64,000 bases of DNA, from the NCBI RefSeq assembly GCF_001856685.1, contig NZ_CP017812.1, forward strand, positions 1,860,001 to 1,924,000. Direction: 5' to 3'. Below the pieces are notes generated by a model. That model was not told the DNA's origin and ran no database searches. It saw only the letters and a list, made by a program, of their open reading frames with translations. A program made the translations under genes and the position numbers. Source of the DNA: Boudabousia tangfeifanii (lineage in GTDB: Bacteria > Actinomycetota > Actinomycetes > Actinomycetales > Actinomycetaceae). Shown piece by piece: positions 16,511 through 25,047 of the stretch (positions within the stretch are counted from its first letter, which is position 1; the number at the start of each line of letters is the position of its first letter).

Positions 16511-19500
16511 CTAGCAGCCCTTAAATACATCTGTGTGTTCCGGTAGTTTCGTGAACGTCGGGCACTTTTCAAAAGGATTATCGCTAAGCTCGAGGTGTTC
16601 TAGGTTGGGTAGGTGCGAAAAATCAGGCACAACCTTCAACTTGTTATTTTCAAGGTCAAGCCATCTTAGGTTGGGTAGGTGCGAAAAATCAGGCACAACC
16701 CCCAACTTATTATAGGTAAGGTCAAGCCATTCCAGGTTGGGTAGGTGCGAAAAATCAGGCACAACCCCCAACCCATTTTCCTTAAGGTCAAGCCATTCCA
16801 GGTTGGGTAGGTGCGAAAAATCAGGCACAACCTTCAGCCCAATACCGTCAAGGTTGAGGTGTGTCAGGTTGGGTAGGTGCGAAAAATCAGGCACAACCCC
16901 CAACTCATTAGTGCCAAGGCTGAGGTGTGTCAGGTTGGGTAGGTGCGAAAAATCAGGCACAACACCCAACCCATTACCGCCAAGGGAAAGATCTTCTAGG
17001 TTGGGTAGGTGCGAAAAATCAGGCACAACCCCCAACCCGTTACCGCTAAGGTCGAGGCTTTCTAGGTTGGGTAGGTGCGAAAAATCAGGCACACCCCCCA
17101 ACTTATTATAGGTAAGGTCGAGGCTTTCTAGGTTGGGTAGGTGCGAAAAATCAGGCACAACACGCAAGTTATTAGCGAAAAGGTTAAGGTATTTCAGGTT
17201 GGGTAGGTGCGAAAAATCAGGCACAACCCCCAACTCATTATAGGCAAGGTTGAGGTATTCCAAGTTGGGGAAGTTTAGATTGTCATCATTAATAGTTTCT
17301 GTTTTCTCAACTTGAAGTACAAGATCCGTTGTTTTTTCTTTTGTGAGCTTTTCGTTGATTGCTTTGGTAACTGACGGATTAAGCTCATCTAGTAAACAAA
17401 CAAGCTCCCATGAATCTGTATAGAATCTTTTATCACATTTTTCTTCTACGAGTTTTCGTGCTTTTGTTAGTTCTTGTGCTGTTACGGGTTTTTGGTTTTC
17501 CGGTTTGTTAGCAGCGTTTTTGCCGTTTTGGAATTTGAGGTTCCAAAGCTGGTAGTTCCAGTTGATCACTGGGACGCTTCCGCTCTTTGATAAGTCCTTG
17601 TAGAAGCCCACCGACTTTGCCGTGTTGGCGATTTGATCGTTGCCGTAGGTGCGCAGAATCGTGTCAGTGTCCAAACCAAACTTGTACGTGCCATTAACCG
17701 TCAGGTACGCGCTGCCACTGGTGGAGCCTTTGGCCTCCAGGTTCGGGTCGTTCTTGCCCAAGACGAAGCGGCCTTTAACTTCACCGGAGGCTTGGGCTTT
17801 CAAACCGGCCTCGGCCCGCACCCCCAAAGTCAAAATCCCGTAAAGTGACGCCTGTGGGATCAACGCAACCCCCGCCTTCATAGTGGCGCTGGCGTTACCC
17901 GAAAACTCGAAAGCCTTCGACGAAGACGACCTGTTAATCTTCTCAACCTTAAAGCCGCGAGCGATCGACATGCCGAACTCGTGGGAAGCCCCAAAACCAG
18001 CCTTGCCAGACATGGCTGCCGAAAGCTCCACGCTCATCACTGGGGTTAGCGTACCCGAAAGGTTCACCACCACCGGTACTGGGCCCAACGCGAACTTGAC
18101 AGTGCCCGAAATAGTCTTCTCGAACGTTTTCTGGTTAAGGGCAATACTGGCCTTTCCCTGGGAGGTGGCCGCTACCGAACCAGATACGGTAGAGAGGAAA
18201 CTGGTTGACAGTTTCCAGTTACCTTCCACCAGCGAGTTCGCAAACGCAGCCAAACCAGGCTTATTCGCAATCACCCCGGCGGCGTTAATCCACGGGTTGC
18301 CATCACCCTGCCAAGTCGAATGGTACTTCACCCGCAAGTTCAAGCCCACATGGCACTTGACCTCGTCAATGCTGGCCGCGGCAGAAGCCGAATACACCAA
18401 GTTCTTCGTGGTGCGTTTTGCACTGCGCTCCACCTTCGCCTGCCCGAAACCCTCCGAACAATTGAAGTTAAACAACGACTTATCCAAATCGGCATTAAAA
18501 TCCCCGCCAGTTTCTGCCTGTACCTCACCGGTAAACGATAGTAGTTGCGCTCCTTCACCGGTCGGGGTGGGGGTAGGCTCTAGCGTGGCAGGCACAACCA
18601 TGTTCGGGTTTGCGACGCCGGTTGCCGTCTCTGGCCGGTTTTCTGGGGCGCTAGCCGCACCGATTGGGGCTCCGGCCCCACTCTTCGGGGCTGGTTTGGT
18701 GGCAGCTTTTGGCTCTACATAGGGTTTAGCCACGTTTTGCCCGGCAGCGTCCTTGGTGATTACCAGGTCGTAGTCGCCTTGCAATAGCACGTTGCCTAGC
18801 TGCACCGGACGGGTGATCGTATTCCACTTCCCGTCTTGGTAAACTACTGCGGCCACCTGCCCCAGTAGGCCGTTAGGAGCGTTCTTCCCGCCGGGGATTG
18901 CCACAATTTCACCGGGTTTAAACGATGGTTTATTCTTCGAGGTCACGTGGACGGGTGAAATCACTTTCACGTCATCTTTAGCTACTTGCGCGGCTGAAAG
19001 TACCTTCGTGTCGGGAGCGATAATCGTGGCGTTCTTGGGTGGCAGCACAACTTTGCCGTTCCAACTGGTCACAGCTTTGCGGCCCAGCGCGTCAAATAGA
19101 CGGAATTCTACCTTCGCAGTTTCAGTCTTTGGTGGGATCAGATCATAACGCCAACTACCGCCATTGCCCGATAGGGTTACTTCAGCTAGTTTGGAAACGA
19201 ACTTGCCACCTACCCACACTTCGATCCGGTCAAGCTTGCCAGGGCTGGTAAACGAACCGTTAAAACGGATCACCCCATGATCAACTTTCACACTTGCCCC
19301 GTTTTTCGGGGACGTAAGGTTGATCGAGGGCGCACCTACCGCCTTGGCTGCCTGGGCGCGAGCGTCCTGCACGTAACCAACCGGCAAGGTCTGAACGTTC
19401 CCTTGGGCCGAGGCCGACAATTGCGGGGTTTTACCGGCAGTTAACACAAGTTCGGGTGCCCGGTCTTGCCCCTGTAACGTACCAGTCGAGGATGCTTTCG

Positions 19501-21229
19501 AGTTTGGGGCCCCACCAGGAAGCGCGTTAGCACCCGAAATACGTGCCTTACTATTAGTATTCGTTAAAGTTAAGAAACCTTTGGCATTAAGACCAGCGGG
19601 AACCTTTAATGCTACCGCTCGGTTCGCTTGGGCTTTAAACGACTGGGCTTTCAATCCGGTTAAGCCCACGAAAGCATCCCCCACCGAAGAAGGTTTGTTG
19701 GCTCCAGTCTGATCTGGCAAGTCGGCGCTAATGTAGCCAACTGCGGTCAGGCGGGTTAGACCTGAACCGGTTGAGGCTAGAGAAACCTGCCCGTCAGCAC
19801 CTAAGGGGATCACCGTGGTGGTTGCCACCTGCCCGACAGGCATCGCTAGGGTCTGTCCGGCAACAGTTACCGTCCCGCCCTTGGCGTAATTCGTTTCTAG
19901 GCGCACAATCGCAAAACGGCTGCCAGTGGGGATCTCGATACCGGTAGCAGTAAACGATTGGGCTTTAGCGCCCACACTAGGCAAACCCAAGTGTTTCACC
20001 GAATCAACTAGCACCTGAATTTTTGGTAGCATCACCGTTGAACCAGCCTGATCTGCACTTGAGTTAAACGAAGCTAAGACCTGGATGCGACCTTTCAGGT
20101 TCGCACTTGATTGCAACACCAGCTTCCCACCAGCAACCGGCAGGAACGTTGTTGCCGAGAAAACCTCAGCACCGCGCCCCACCCAGAAAGTGGAATTATT
20201 AGATTTGACGGTGGAAACGCGACCTTTAGCAGATAACGGTGCTGAAGCACTAAAACGCACCAGAGCTACTTTTGCCAGCGATAGCCCTGGGACCGATAAC
20301 GAGTTGGACCCAGGCTTGAGGTTCACAGAAACAGTTGAAACACCGTTATCCACGGACTCTGGCACAGCCTCAGGTTTCGGGGTTATTGGGGTGGCAGCTT
20401 TGTTGTTCTTCAAACGGTAGAGGAACGCAGCCATCGCATCACGGTGGATCGGGGTAACCGGCTGATAAAAACGCTTACCAGCACGAACCCAACCAGTCGA
20501 AATCTCAGTCTTTTTCAACCACTCCATCTCAGCCGCAAACTGCGTACCAACAGGAACATCAACAAACACATTCCCAACAGCACTACCAGGAGCACCCAAC
20601 TCCACAATCGCCCGCGAAACCTTAGACGGATACTTCTTCACAAACCGAGCCAAAAACGCCGCCATCGCATCACGATTAACCGGACCAAGCGGACGGAAAG
20701 ACTTATCAGGCCACCCCTTAGTAATCCCAGTAGCGGCCATCCACTCAACCTCTTTAAAGAACTGAGAACCAACCGGCACATCCTTAAACGTCGCCCGCAA
20801 AGGAGGACGATAACCACTCTTATCAATCCCAGCCAAACGATACAAAAACGCCGCCATCGCCTGACGCTCAATATTAGCCAACGGACGATAAGCCCGACCC
20901 CCACGAGCAGGCCAACCAGTCGAAACCTTAGCGTTAGCTAACCACGCCATCTCACCAGAAAACAAAGTCTCACGAGAAACATCCACAAACTTCCCACCCG
21001 TTAGCGGAGCCCTAGCAATCACAATCCCACCACCAGCAGCTCCATTGCCGCCAAGTGCTGACACTGGACTCAAACCCAGACTGGTTTGCGGGTCATACAC
21101 GCTAATCGGTGCTTCACCAACAGCTCCAACCTCACCATCAGCACCAAAAGCCACATTCGCGCCCAACAAAGGTGAAACCAACAACGAAGCACAAGCAACA
21201 ACCGAACCAAAAACACGACCAAAACGCAT
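16511..21229 (-). CDS. Giant cell-surface protein: three SLH domains, Ig-like and beta-rich regions, leucine-rich repeat array
   Basis: A 1572-residue exported protein. A signal peptide (about 1-29) precedes three SLH domains at 81-133, 148-198 and 222-273, each ending in a RxAMAAFLxR-type helix; SLH domains bind pyruvylated wall polysaccharide. A long beta-rich region follows, with an Ig-like module near 650-745 (SINLTSPKNGASV...) and an Ala/Ser-rich beta domain at about 915-1270. The C-terminal LRR domain has an N-cap with paired cysteines and then ten 22-residue repeats at 1336-1555. Each repeat reads VPDFSHLPNL plus a variable LxLxxNxLxx face. A Cys-containing C-cap ends GC. There is no LPXTG motif, so retention must rest on SLH. 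It is probably an adhesin or recognition protein; the ligand is unknown. Confidence 0.9.
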   Translation of the reverse strand: MRFGRVFGSVVACASLLVSPLLGANVAFGADGEVGAVGEAPISVYDPQTSLGLSPVSALGGNGAAGGGIVIARAPLTGGKFVDVSRETLFSGEMAWLANAKVSTGWPARGGRAYRPLANIERQAMAAFLYRLAGIDKSGYRPPLRATFKDVPVGSQFFKEVEWMAATGITKGWPDKSFRPLGPVNRDAMAAFLARFVKKYPSKVSRAIVELGAPGSAVGNVFVDVPVGTQFAAEMEWLKKTEISTGWVRAGKRFYQPVTPIHRDAMAAFLYRLKNNKAATPITPKPEAVPESVDNGVSTVSVNLKPGSNSLSVPGLSLAKVALVRFSASAPLSAKGRVSTVKSNNSTFWVGRGAEVFSATTFLPVAGGKLVLQSSANLKGRIQVLASFNSSADQAGSTVMLPKIQVLVDSVKHLGLPSVGAKAQSFTATGIEIPTGSRFAIVRLETNYAKGGTVTVAGQTLAMPVGQVATTTVIPLGADGQVSLASTGSGLTRLTAVGYISADLPDQTGANKPSSVGDAFVGLTGLKAQSFKAQANRAVALKVPAGLNAKGFLTLTNTNSKARISGANALPGGAPNSKASSTGTLQGQDRAPELVLTAGKTPQLSASAQGNVQTLPVGYVQDARAQAAKAVGAPSINLTSPKNGASVKVDHGVIRFNGSFTSPGKLDRIEVWVGGKFVSKLAEVTLSGNGGSWRYDLIPPKTETAKVEFRLFDALGRKAVTSWNGKVVLPPKNATIIAPDTKVLSAAQVAKDDVKVISPVHVTSKNKPSFKPGEIVAIPGGKNAPNGLLGQVAAVVYQDGKWNTITRPVQLGNVLLQGDYDLVITKDAAGQNVAKPYVEPKAATKPAPKSGAGAPIGAASAPENRPETATGVANPNMVVPATLEPTPTPTGEGAQLLSFTGEVQAETGGDFNADLDKSLFNFNCSEGFGQAKVERSAKRTTKNLVYSASAAASIDEVKCHVGLNLRVKYHSTWQGDGNPWINAAGVIANKPGLAAFANSLVEGNWKLSTSFLSTVSGSVAATSQGKASIALNQKTFEKTISGTVKFALGPVPVVVNLSGTLTPVMSVELSAAMSGKAGFGASHEFGMSIARGFKVEKINRSSSSKAFEFSGNASATMKAGVALIPQASLYGILTLGVRAEAGLKAQASGEVKGRFVLGKNDPNLEAKGSTSGSAYLTVNGTYKFGLDTDTILRTYGNDQIANTAKSVGFYKDLSKSGSVPVINWNYQLWNLKFQNGKNAANKPENQKPVTAQELTKARKLVEEKCDKRFYTDSWELVCLLDELNPSVTKAINEKLTKEKTTDLVLQVEKTETINDDNLNFPNLEYLNLAYNELGVVPDFSHLPNLKYLNLFANNLRVVPDFSHLPNLESLDLTYNKLGGVPDFSHLPNLESLDLSGNGLGVVPDFSHLPNLEDLSLGGNGLGVVPDFSHLPNLTHLSLGTNELGVVPDFSHLPNLTHLNLDGIGLKVVPDFSHLPNLEWLDLKENGLGVVPDFSHLPNLEWLDLTYNKLGVVPDFSHLPNLRWLDLENNKLKVVPDFSHLPNLEHLELSDNPFEKCPTFTKLPEHTDVFKGC
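16601..17260 (-). repeat. Ten 66-bp in-frame repeats encoding the LRR array
   Basis: Cores begin at 16601 and recur every 66 bases to 17195. Roughly half of each unit (coding for VPDFSHLPNL) is almost invariant at the DNA level. The variable bases fall in codons of the predicted exposed beta-face. Such near identity over ten units implies recent expansion or continuing gene conversion. Confidence 0.95.
20390..21040 (-). repeat. About 650-bp SLH block, copy 1 (partner at 22704-23354)
   Basis: This DNA, encoding the three SLH domains of the larger surface protein, matches 22704-23354 at a constant offset of 2314 bases with only a handful of mismatches by eye. Silent sites are conserved too, so the copies arose by recent duplication or are kept alike by gene conversion. 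Confidence 0.92.
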
Positions 21230-21290
21230 CAGGAAAACTCCAAACTAATAGAGCCAAAACGATGTAACAAGCATCACCCTATTACTAGAT

Positions 21291-21371
21291 CCAAAAAATT
21301 TCCTGCCAAGGGAAAACAATTAAAACAAATGTGAAAAAATGGGCAAAACAATCGAACAATACGTCACGAAA
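21291..21371 (-). promoter_or_regulatory. Conserved upstream element of SLH-LRR gene 1
   Basis: About 80 bases, 60-140 bases before the start of the 1572-residue protein, recur before the second SLH-LRR gene at 23561-23641. Shared parts include TTTCGTGACGT, GCCCATTTTTTCACATTT and TTGGCAGGAAAT (coding-strand sense). A TTGCCC and a TTAATT separated by 17 bases could be a weak promoter. Conservation outside the coding region suggests common control of both genes. Confidence 0.6.
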
Positions 21372-21392
21372 ACGCGACTAATACAAACGAAA

Positions 21393-21426
21393 CGGGGTGC
21401 GGTATCAAAATAGATACTGCACCCCG
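21393..21426 (-). terminator. Terminator after the second SLH-LRR gene
   Basis: CGGGGTGCGGTATC pairs with GATACTGCACCCCG (one G-T wobble). On the minus strand, T-rich sequence follows. It lies just after the stop of the 661-residue protein and before the promoter region of the larger one, so the paralogues are separate transcription units. Confidence 0.8.
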
Positions 21427-21458
21427 CTGCGACTTCAATGCAGAAGCTTAATCAAATC

Positions 21459-23444
21459 TCAGCAGTCTTTGTAGATCTTCACATCTTTAGGCAGATGAGT
21501 AAACTTCGGGCAAGTCTTGAAGCTATTACCTTCAAGATTGATCAACTCTAACTTTGGTAGATGAGAAAAGTCTGGAACTTCTTTAATCCCACTTGTCCAA
21601 AGGCCCAACACCTTTAAGTTCGGCATATGCTTAAAATCTGGAATGGGATTAATCGCGTCATCAGCAATAGCGCCATCCTCAATGTACAAAGATTCCAAAT
21701 TTGGAAACTCTGTAAAATCTGGCACTTGTTTTAATCCCGTTGCCGTAAATATCAGTTCCTTCAGATTCGGTAAAGCAACAAATTTCAACCCCTTCTTAAA
21801 CTCAGCCCCATAGAACCTTAGAGACTCAAGGTTTGAAAAATTTGAAAAATCCATTTTTCCATCAAAGTCACACAAGCTAAAACTTAGATCTTTCAAGTTT
21901 GAAAGATGGGTGAATTTTTTAGTATTCGGATTCTTACAGTTCATAAAGAAAAGCGCTTCAAGATTATTCAAATGTGAAAAGTTTGGAACTACTTCATCAC
22001 TAAAGGCATCCAAATCTAACCTACTCAAGATTGGCAGATGAGAAAAATCTGGAATCTTAACCGCATGTTTATTACGACTAACCAACTCTAGCTTGCGTAG
22101 ATTGGGCAAGTTTAGATCAGGAAAAACTCGAATTGGATCTTCATAATCAATAATCGTTCTAAACTCTGCAACATTTGGAAGAACATAATCCTCCGCATTT
22201 GGGCTAAGTTTATCGACAAACAAATATATTGAAGCATATCGATCCAAACCAGTATTATCCCGATATTCCTTCGTTGGAGCTCCCTTAGCATTGATCTCGT
22301 TGAAACGTTCCGATATAGCAAACGATAAAGCCTTATTAATAGTCTTTAAATCACAATATAAAATACCGTACTTAACTTCGAACTCACACTTCTCACGAAC
22401 TGTCTTGCGCGCAGCATTGAGCTCCTGATCGCTTACATTTGGTTTCACCAGGGGCAACCACTTAGGAGCCTTGTTCTCTGGTGCGGCCGGTTTTTCCGGA
22501 GATGGTACTGGAGTCACAGGCGATGGCTTCGCAGGTTGCGGAGCAGGCTTTACCGGTGCAGGCTTCGCAGGTGCCGGCTTTGCCGGTACAGGCTTTACCG
22601 GTGCAGGCTTCGCAGGTGCTGGCTTTGCCGGTACAGGCTTTACCGGTGCAGGCTTCGCAGGTGCTGGCTTGGGCTTGGCCGGCGTAGGCTTTGGCTTTGT
22701 TGGGGTGGCGGCTTTGTTGTTCTTCAAACGGTAGAGGAACGCGGCCATGGCATCACGGTGGATCGGGGTAACCGGCTGATAAAAACGCTTACCAGCACGA
22801 ACCCAACCAGTCGAAATCTCAGTCTTTTTCAACCACTCCATCTCAGCCGCAAACTGCGTACCAACAGGAACATCAACAAACACATTCCCAACAGCACTAC
22901 CAGGAGCACCCAACTCCACAATCGCCCGCGAAACCTTAGACGGATACTTCTTCACAAACCGAGCCAAAAACGCCGCCATCGCATCACGATTAACCGGACC
23001 AAGCGGACGGAAAGACTTATCAGGCCACCCCTTAGTGATCCCAGTAGCGGCCATCCACTCAACCTCTTTAAAGAACTGAGAACCAACTGGCACATCCTTA
23101 AACGTCGCCCGCGAAGGAGGACGATAACCACTCTTATCAATCCCAGCCAAACGATACAAAAACGCCGCCATCGCCTGACGCTCAATATTAGCCAACGGAC
23201 GATAAGCCCGACCCCCACGAGCAGGCCAACCAGTCGAAACCTTAGCGTTAGCTAACCACGCCATCTCACCAGAAAACAAAGTCTCACGAGAAACATCCAC
23301 AAACTTCCCACCCGTTAGCGGAGCCCTAGCAATCTCAATCCCACCACCAGCAGCAGACGCCTCAACAGGAGCGGAAAGTGGAGTAAAAACGCTAGCACCC
23401 AAAGTCAAAGTAGCCAACGCAGCAACAGCAGCAGTTTTTCTCAT
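21459..23444 (-). CDS. Cell-surface protein: three SLH domains, Pro/Lys/Ala stalk, divergent leucine-rich repeats
   Basis: A 661-residue paralogue of the upstream giant. A signal peptide precedes three SLH domains nearly identical to those of the larger protein. A stalk of about 70 residues follows, made of PAKPAPVKP-type repeats, which would cross the wall. The C-terminal LRR domain opens with a Cys-containing cap (VREKCEFEV...YCDL) and holds about nine irregular repeats with motifs such as IPDFSHLP, VPNFSHLNNLEAL and VPDFTEFPNLESL. It closes with a Cys cap (TCPKFTHLPKDVKIYKDC) homologous to the first protein's end. The repeats here are old and diverged, unlike the uniform array next door. 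A role in adhesion or host interaction is inferred. Confidence 0.9.
   Translation of the reverse strand: MRKTAAVAALATLTLGASVFTPLSAPVEASAAGGGIEIARAPLTGGKFVDVSRETLFSGEMAWLANAKVSTGWPARGGRAYRPLANIERQAMAAFLYRLAGIDKSGYRPPSRATFKDVPVGSQFFKEVEWMAATGITKGWPDKSFRPLGPVNRDAMAAFLARFVKKYPSKVSRAIVELGAPGSAVGNVFVDVPVGTQFAAEMEWLKKTEISTGWVRAGKRFYQPVTPIHRDAMAAFLYRLKNNKAATPTKPKPTPAKPKPAPAKPAPVKPVPAKPAPAKPAPVKPVPAKPAPAKPAPVKPAPQPAKPSPVTPVPSPEKPAAPENKAPKWLPLVKPNVSDQELNAARKTVREKCEFEVKYGILYCDLKTINKALSFAISERFNEINAKGAPTKEYRDNTGLDRYASIYLFVDKLSPNAEDYVLPNVAEFRTIIDYEDPIRVFPDLNLPNLRKLELVSRNKHAVKIPDFSHLPILSRLDLDAFSDEVVPNFSHLNNLEALFFMNCKNPNTKKFTHLSNLKDLSFSLCDFDGKMDFSNFSNLESLRFYGAEFKKGLKFVALPNLKELIFTATGLKQVPDFTEFPNLESLYIEDGAIADDAINPIPDFKHMPNLKVLGLWTSGIKEVPDFSHLPKLELINLEGNSFKTCPKFTHLPKDVKIYKDC
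22704..23354 (-). repeat. About 650-bp SLH block, copy 2 (partner at 20390-21040)
   Basis: Second copy of the duplicated SLH-coding block. Identity falls off abruptly at both borders: the signal peptide and everything after the third SLH domain are unrelated at the DNA level. Confidence 0.92.
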
Positions 23445-23560
23445 AACAAAGATTCCTTCAAAACCAGAGGACTACCATCCGTCAGCCACCCCACCACCCA
23501 AAAGATGACAGTGAGCCAGCAAACAGAAAGCTGAAACAGAACTCACCATATAACTCTCAA

Positions 23561-23641
23561 CAAATAATTTCCTGCCAAGAGAAAACATTTAATAAAAATG
23601 TGAAAAAATGGGCAAAACAATCAAACAAAACGTCACGAAAA
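23561..23641 (-). promoter_or_regulatory. Conserved upstream element of SLH-LRR gene 2; content of the 23445-23764 spacer
   Basis: Matches 21291-21371 closely, about 120-200 bases before the start of the 661-residue protein. The rest of the 320-base spacer between this gene and the hydrolase is A+T-rich and shows no gene. Confidence 0.6.
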
Positions 23642-23764
23642 TCAATGGCGATCTACCGAATAAAATAGCGTGATTACGCAGAAAAACCCGCCTTAACAAG
23701 TCCAAAACTATTTAATCATCGCGACCGTTTCGCGCAGAAAAAAACTAAGCCACATCTAACACTG

Positions 23765-24928
23765 CTATGGGCAGAGCGGGTATTCTTTCCGTCCGGGGGT
23801 AGCGAGCCGGCTCCCGTCCTCGGCCCGCACGAAAGCGCCGAGCCAGTGGTGCAAATCCGCGTAGTATTCGGGGCGCACGTCGGGGTCTGAGAGGGCGAGG
23901 TCGTGTTTTCCGTCGTAGCGGTTGAGGGTCACGGACCTCGATAGGTTGAGGGCTCGGAGCGCGATGACCGAGACGTCCAGCACGGTGTCTTGGCGTCGCA
24001 TGATGGGGTGCCATTCGCTCCCCGAAGCGGATTCGATTGAGATCCCTACAAATACCGGGCAGTGGATGTCGAGTCCGGCAGCGACCTTGGCGTGCCCGGT
24101 GAGGATGGCGTTGAACCAGCCGGCCCTTGTGGGGGCACCGCCCGGCTTTTTCCATTCCGGGTTGGTGTTCCAGCCGGTATTGGCGGGATCGTCGGGCCAG
24201 GCCTCAAGTTCGGGCGGGAGCGGGCCGTCGGATTCTTGCCAGCCAGCAAGTGACATGCCGTAGAAGTTTGGGCCACCACCCAAAGGCAGTTCCCTAAACG
24301 GCGAACGGGCGGCCAGGCGTTCGACAAAGGGTTGGGAGACTCCGCGCATTGAGGCAGCGGTTTGCAGCTCCAGCCAGGGCGAGTTCAGAATCAGTCCGGC
24401 GAGGGACCCGGGGTGCCGGTCGGCCCACAGGGCGGCAGTGAGCCCACCCGTTGAGTGTCCCATTAGCACCAGTGGCCGCACCCGACCGACCTCGGCTAGG
24501 TCACCTGCCTGAATGGCGTTGATGGCGGCGTGCAGATCCTCGTCGTAGGTGTCGAGGGTGTCAACGTAACCGAAGGTTTGGCCCTCGCGCAAAGAGCGGC
24601 CGTATTTGCGTAGGTCGATCGCGTAGAAGCGTGCCCCCATGGTGGCGCAGTTGCGGGCGAGTTCTTTTTGGAAAAAGTAGTCGTTCCAGCCGTGCACGTA
24701 AAGCAGGTTGAAGGTGGGTACAGGGCCGTCTGGCTCGATCGCTTCGGGGTCCGCTTTAGGGTCGTAGCGCACGAGAGTGGCAACAACTGGCCCCTCATCG
24801 TCGTCTTGAAGTTCGAGGGTGCGGGCGACGAATCCGGGCCCGAGGATGTCTGGTTCGTAGCCGTCTTTGGCTGCTGCCAGGTCCGCAGTGAGGTCGATTT
24901 TCAACCCTGAATTCTCGCTTGCACTCAT
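23765..24928 (-). CDS. Alpha/beta hydrolase (lysophospholipase / serine aminopeptidase S33-like)
   Basis: A 387-residue cytosolic hydrolase, as no signal peptide is visible. LLYVHGWNDYFFQKELA holds the oxyanion His-Gly region. The nucleophile elbow is GHSTGG (in LVLMGHSTGGLTAALW), and the catalytic His is likely in the segment NRYDGKHDLALSDPDVR. The pattern FYAIDLRKYGRS matches the lysophospholipase/monoglyceride-lipase group. The substrate cannot be told. It stands alone: its upstream neighbour is divergent and the downstream surface genes have their own promoters. A copy of the CCGAGGACG motif lies near its 3' end. Confidence 0.88.
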   Translation of the reverse strand: MSASENSGLKIDLTADLAAAKDGYEPDILGPGFVARTLELQDDDEGPVVATLVRYDPKADPEAIEPDGPVPTFNLLYVHGWNDYFFQKELARNCATMGARFYAIDLRKYGRSLREGQTFGYVDTLDTYDEDLHAAINAIQAGDLAEVGRVRPLVLMGHSTGGLTAALWADRHPGSLAGLILNSPWLELQTAASMRGVSQPFVERLAARSPFRELPLGGGPNFYGMSLAGWQESDGPLPPELEAWPDDPANTGWNTNPEWKKPGGAPTRAGWFNAILTGHAKVAAGLDIHCPVFVGISIESASGSEWHPIMRRQDTVLDVSVIALRALNLSRSVTLNRYDGKHDLALSDPDVRPEYYADLHHWLGAFVRAEDGSRLATPGRKEYPLCP

Positions 24929-25047
24929 GCCGCTAGTTTACCGCAATGGTTTGGGGGAAGTAGTTTTCGAGCATGCCCTTGCTCCCACTTTCTGCCTTTT
25001 TTGCTTTTCGAGGCCGAGGGCGCGCGGGCAAGCTTTAGAATGTGCTC

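Noticed and set aside
16533..17111. Regular 66-base repeat read as a CRISPR array or plus-strand gene
   Set aside because: The period equals 22 codons in frame with the minus-strand LRR protein; there are no unique spacers and no cas genes.
22471..23255. Plus-strand frames with GAGFAGAGF repeats
   Set aside because: They are antisense to the Pro/Lys/Ala stalk and SLH block of the 661-residue surface protein.
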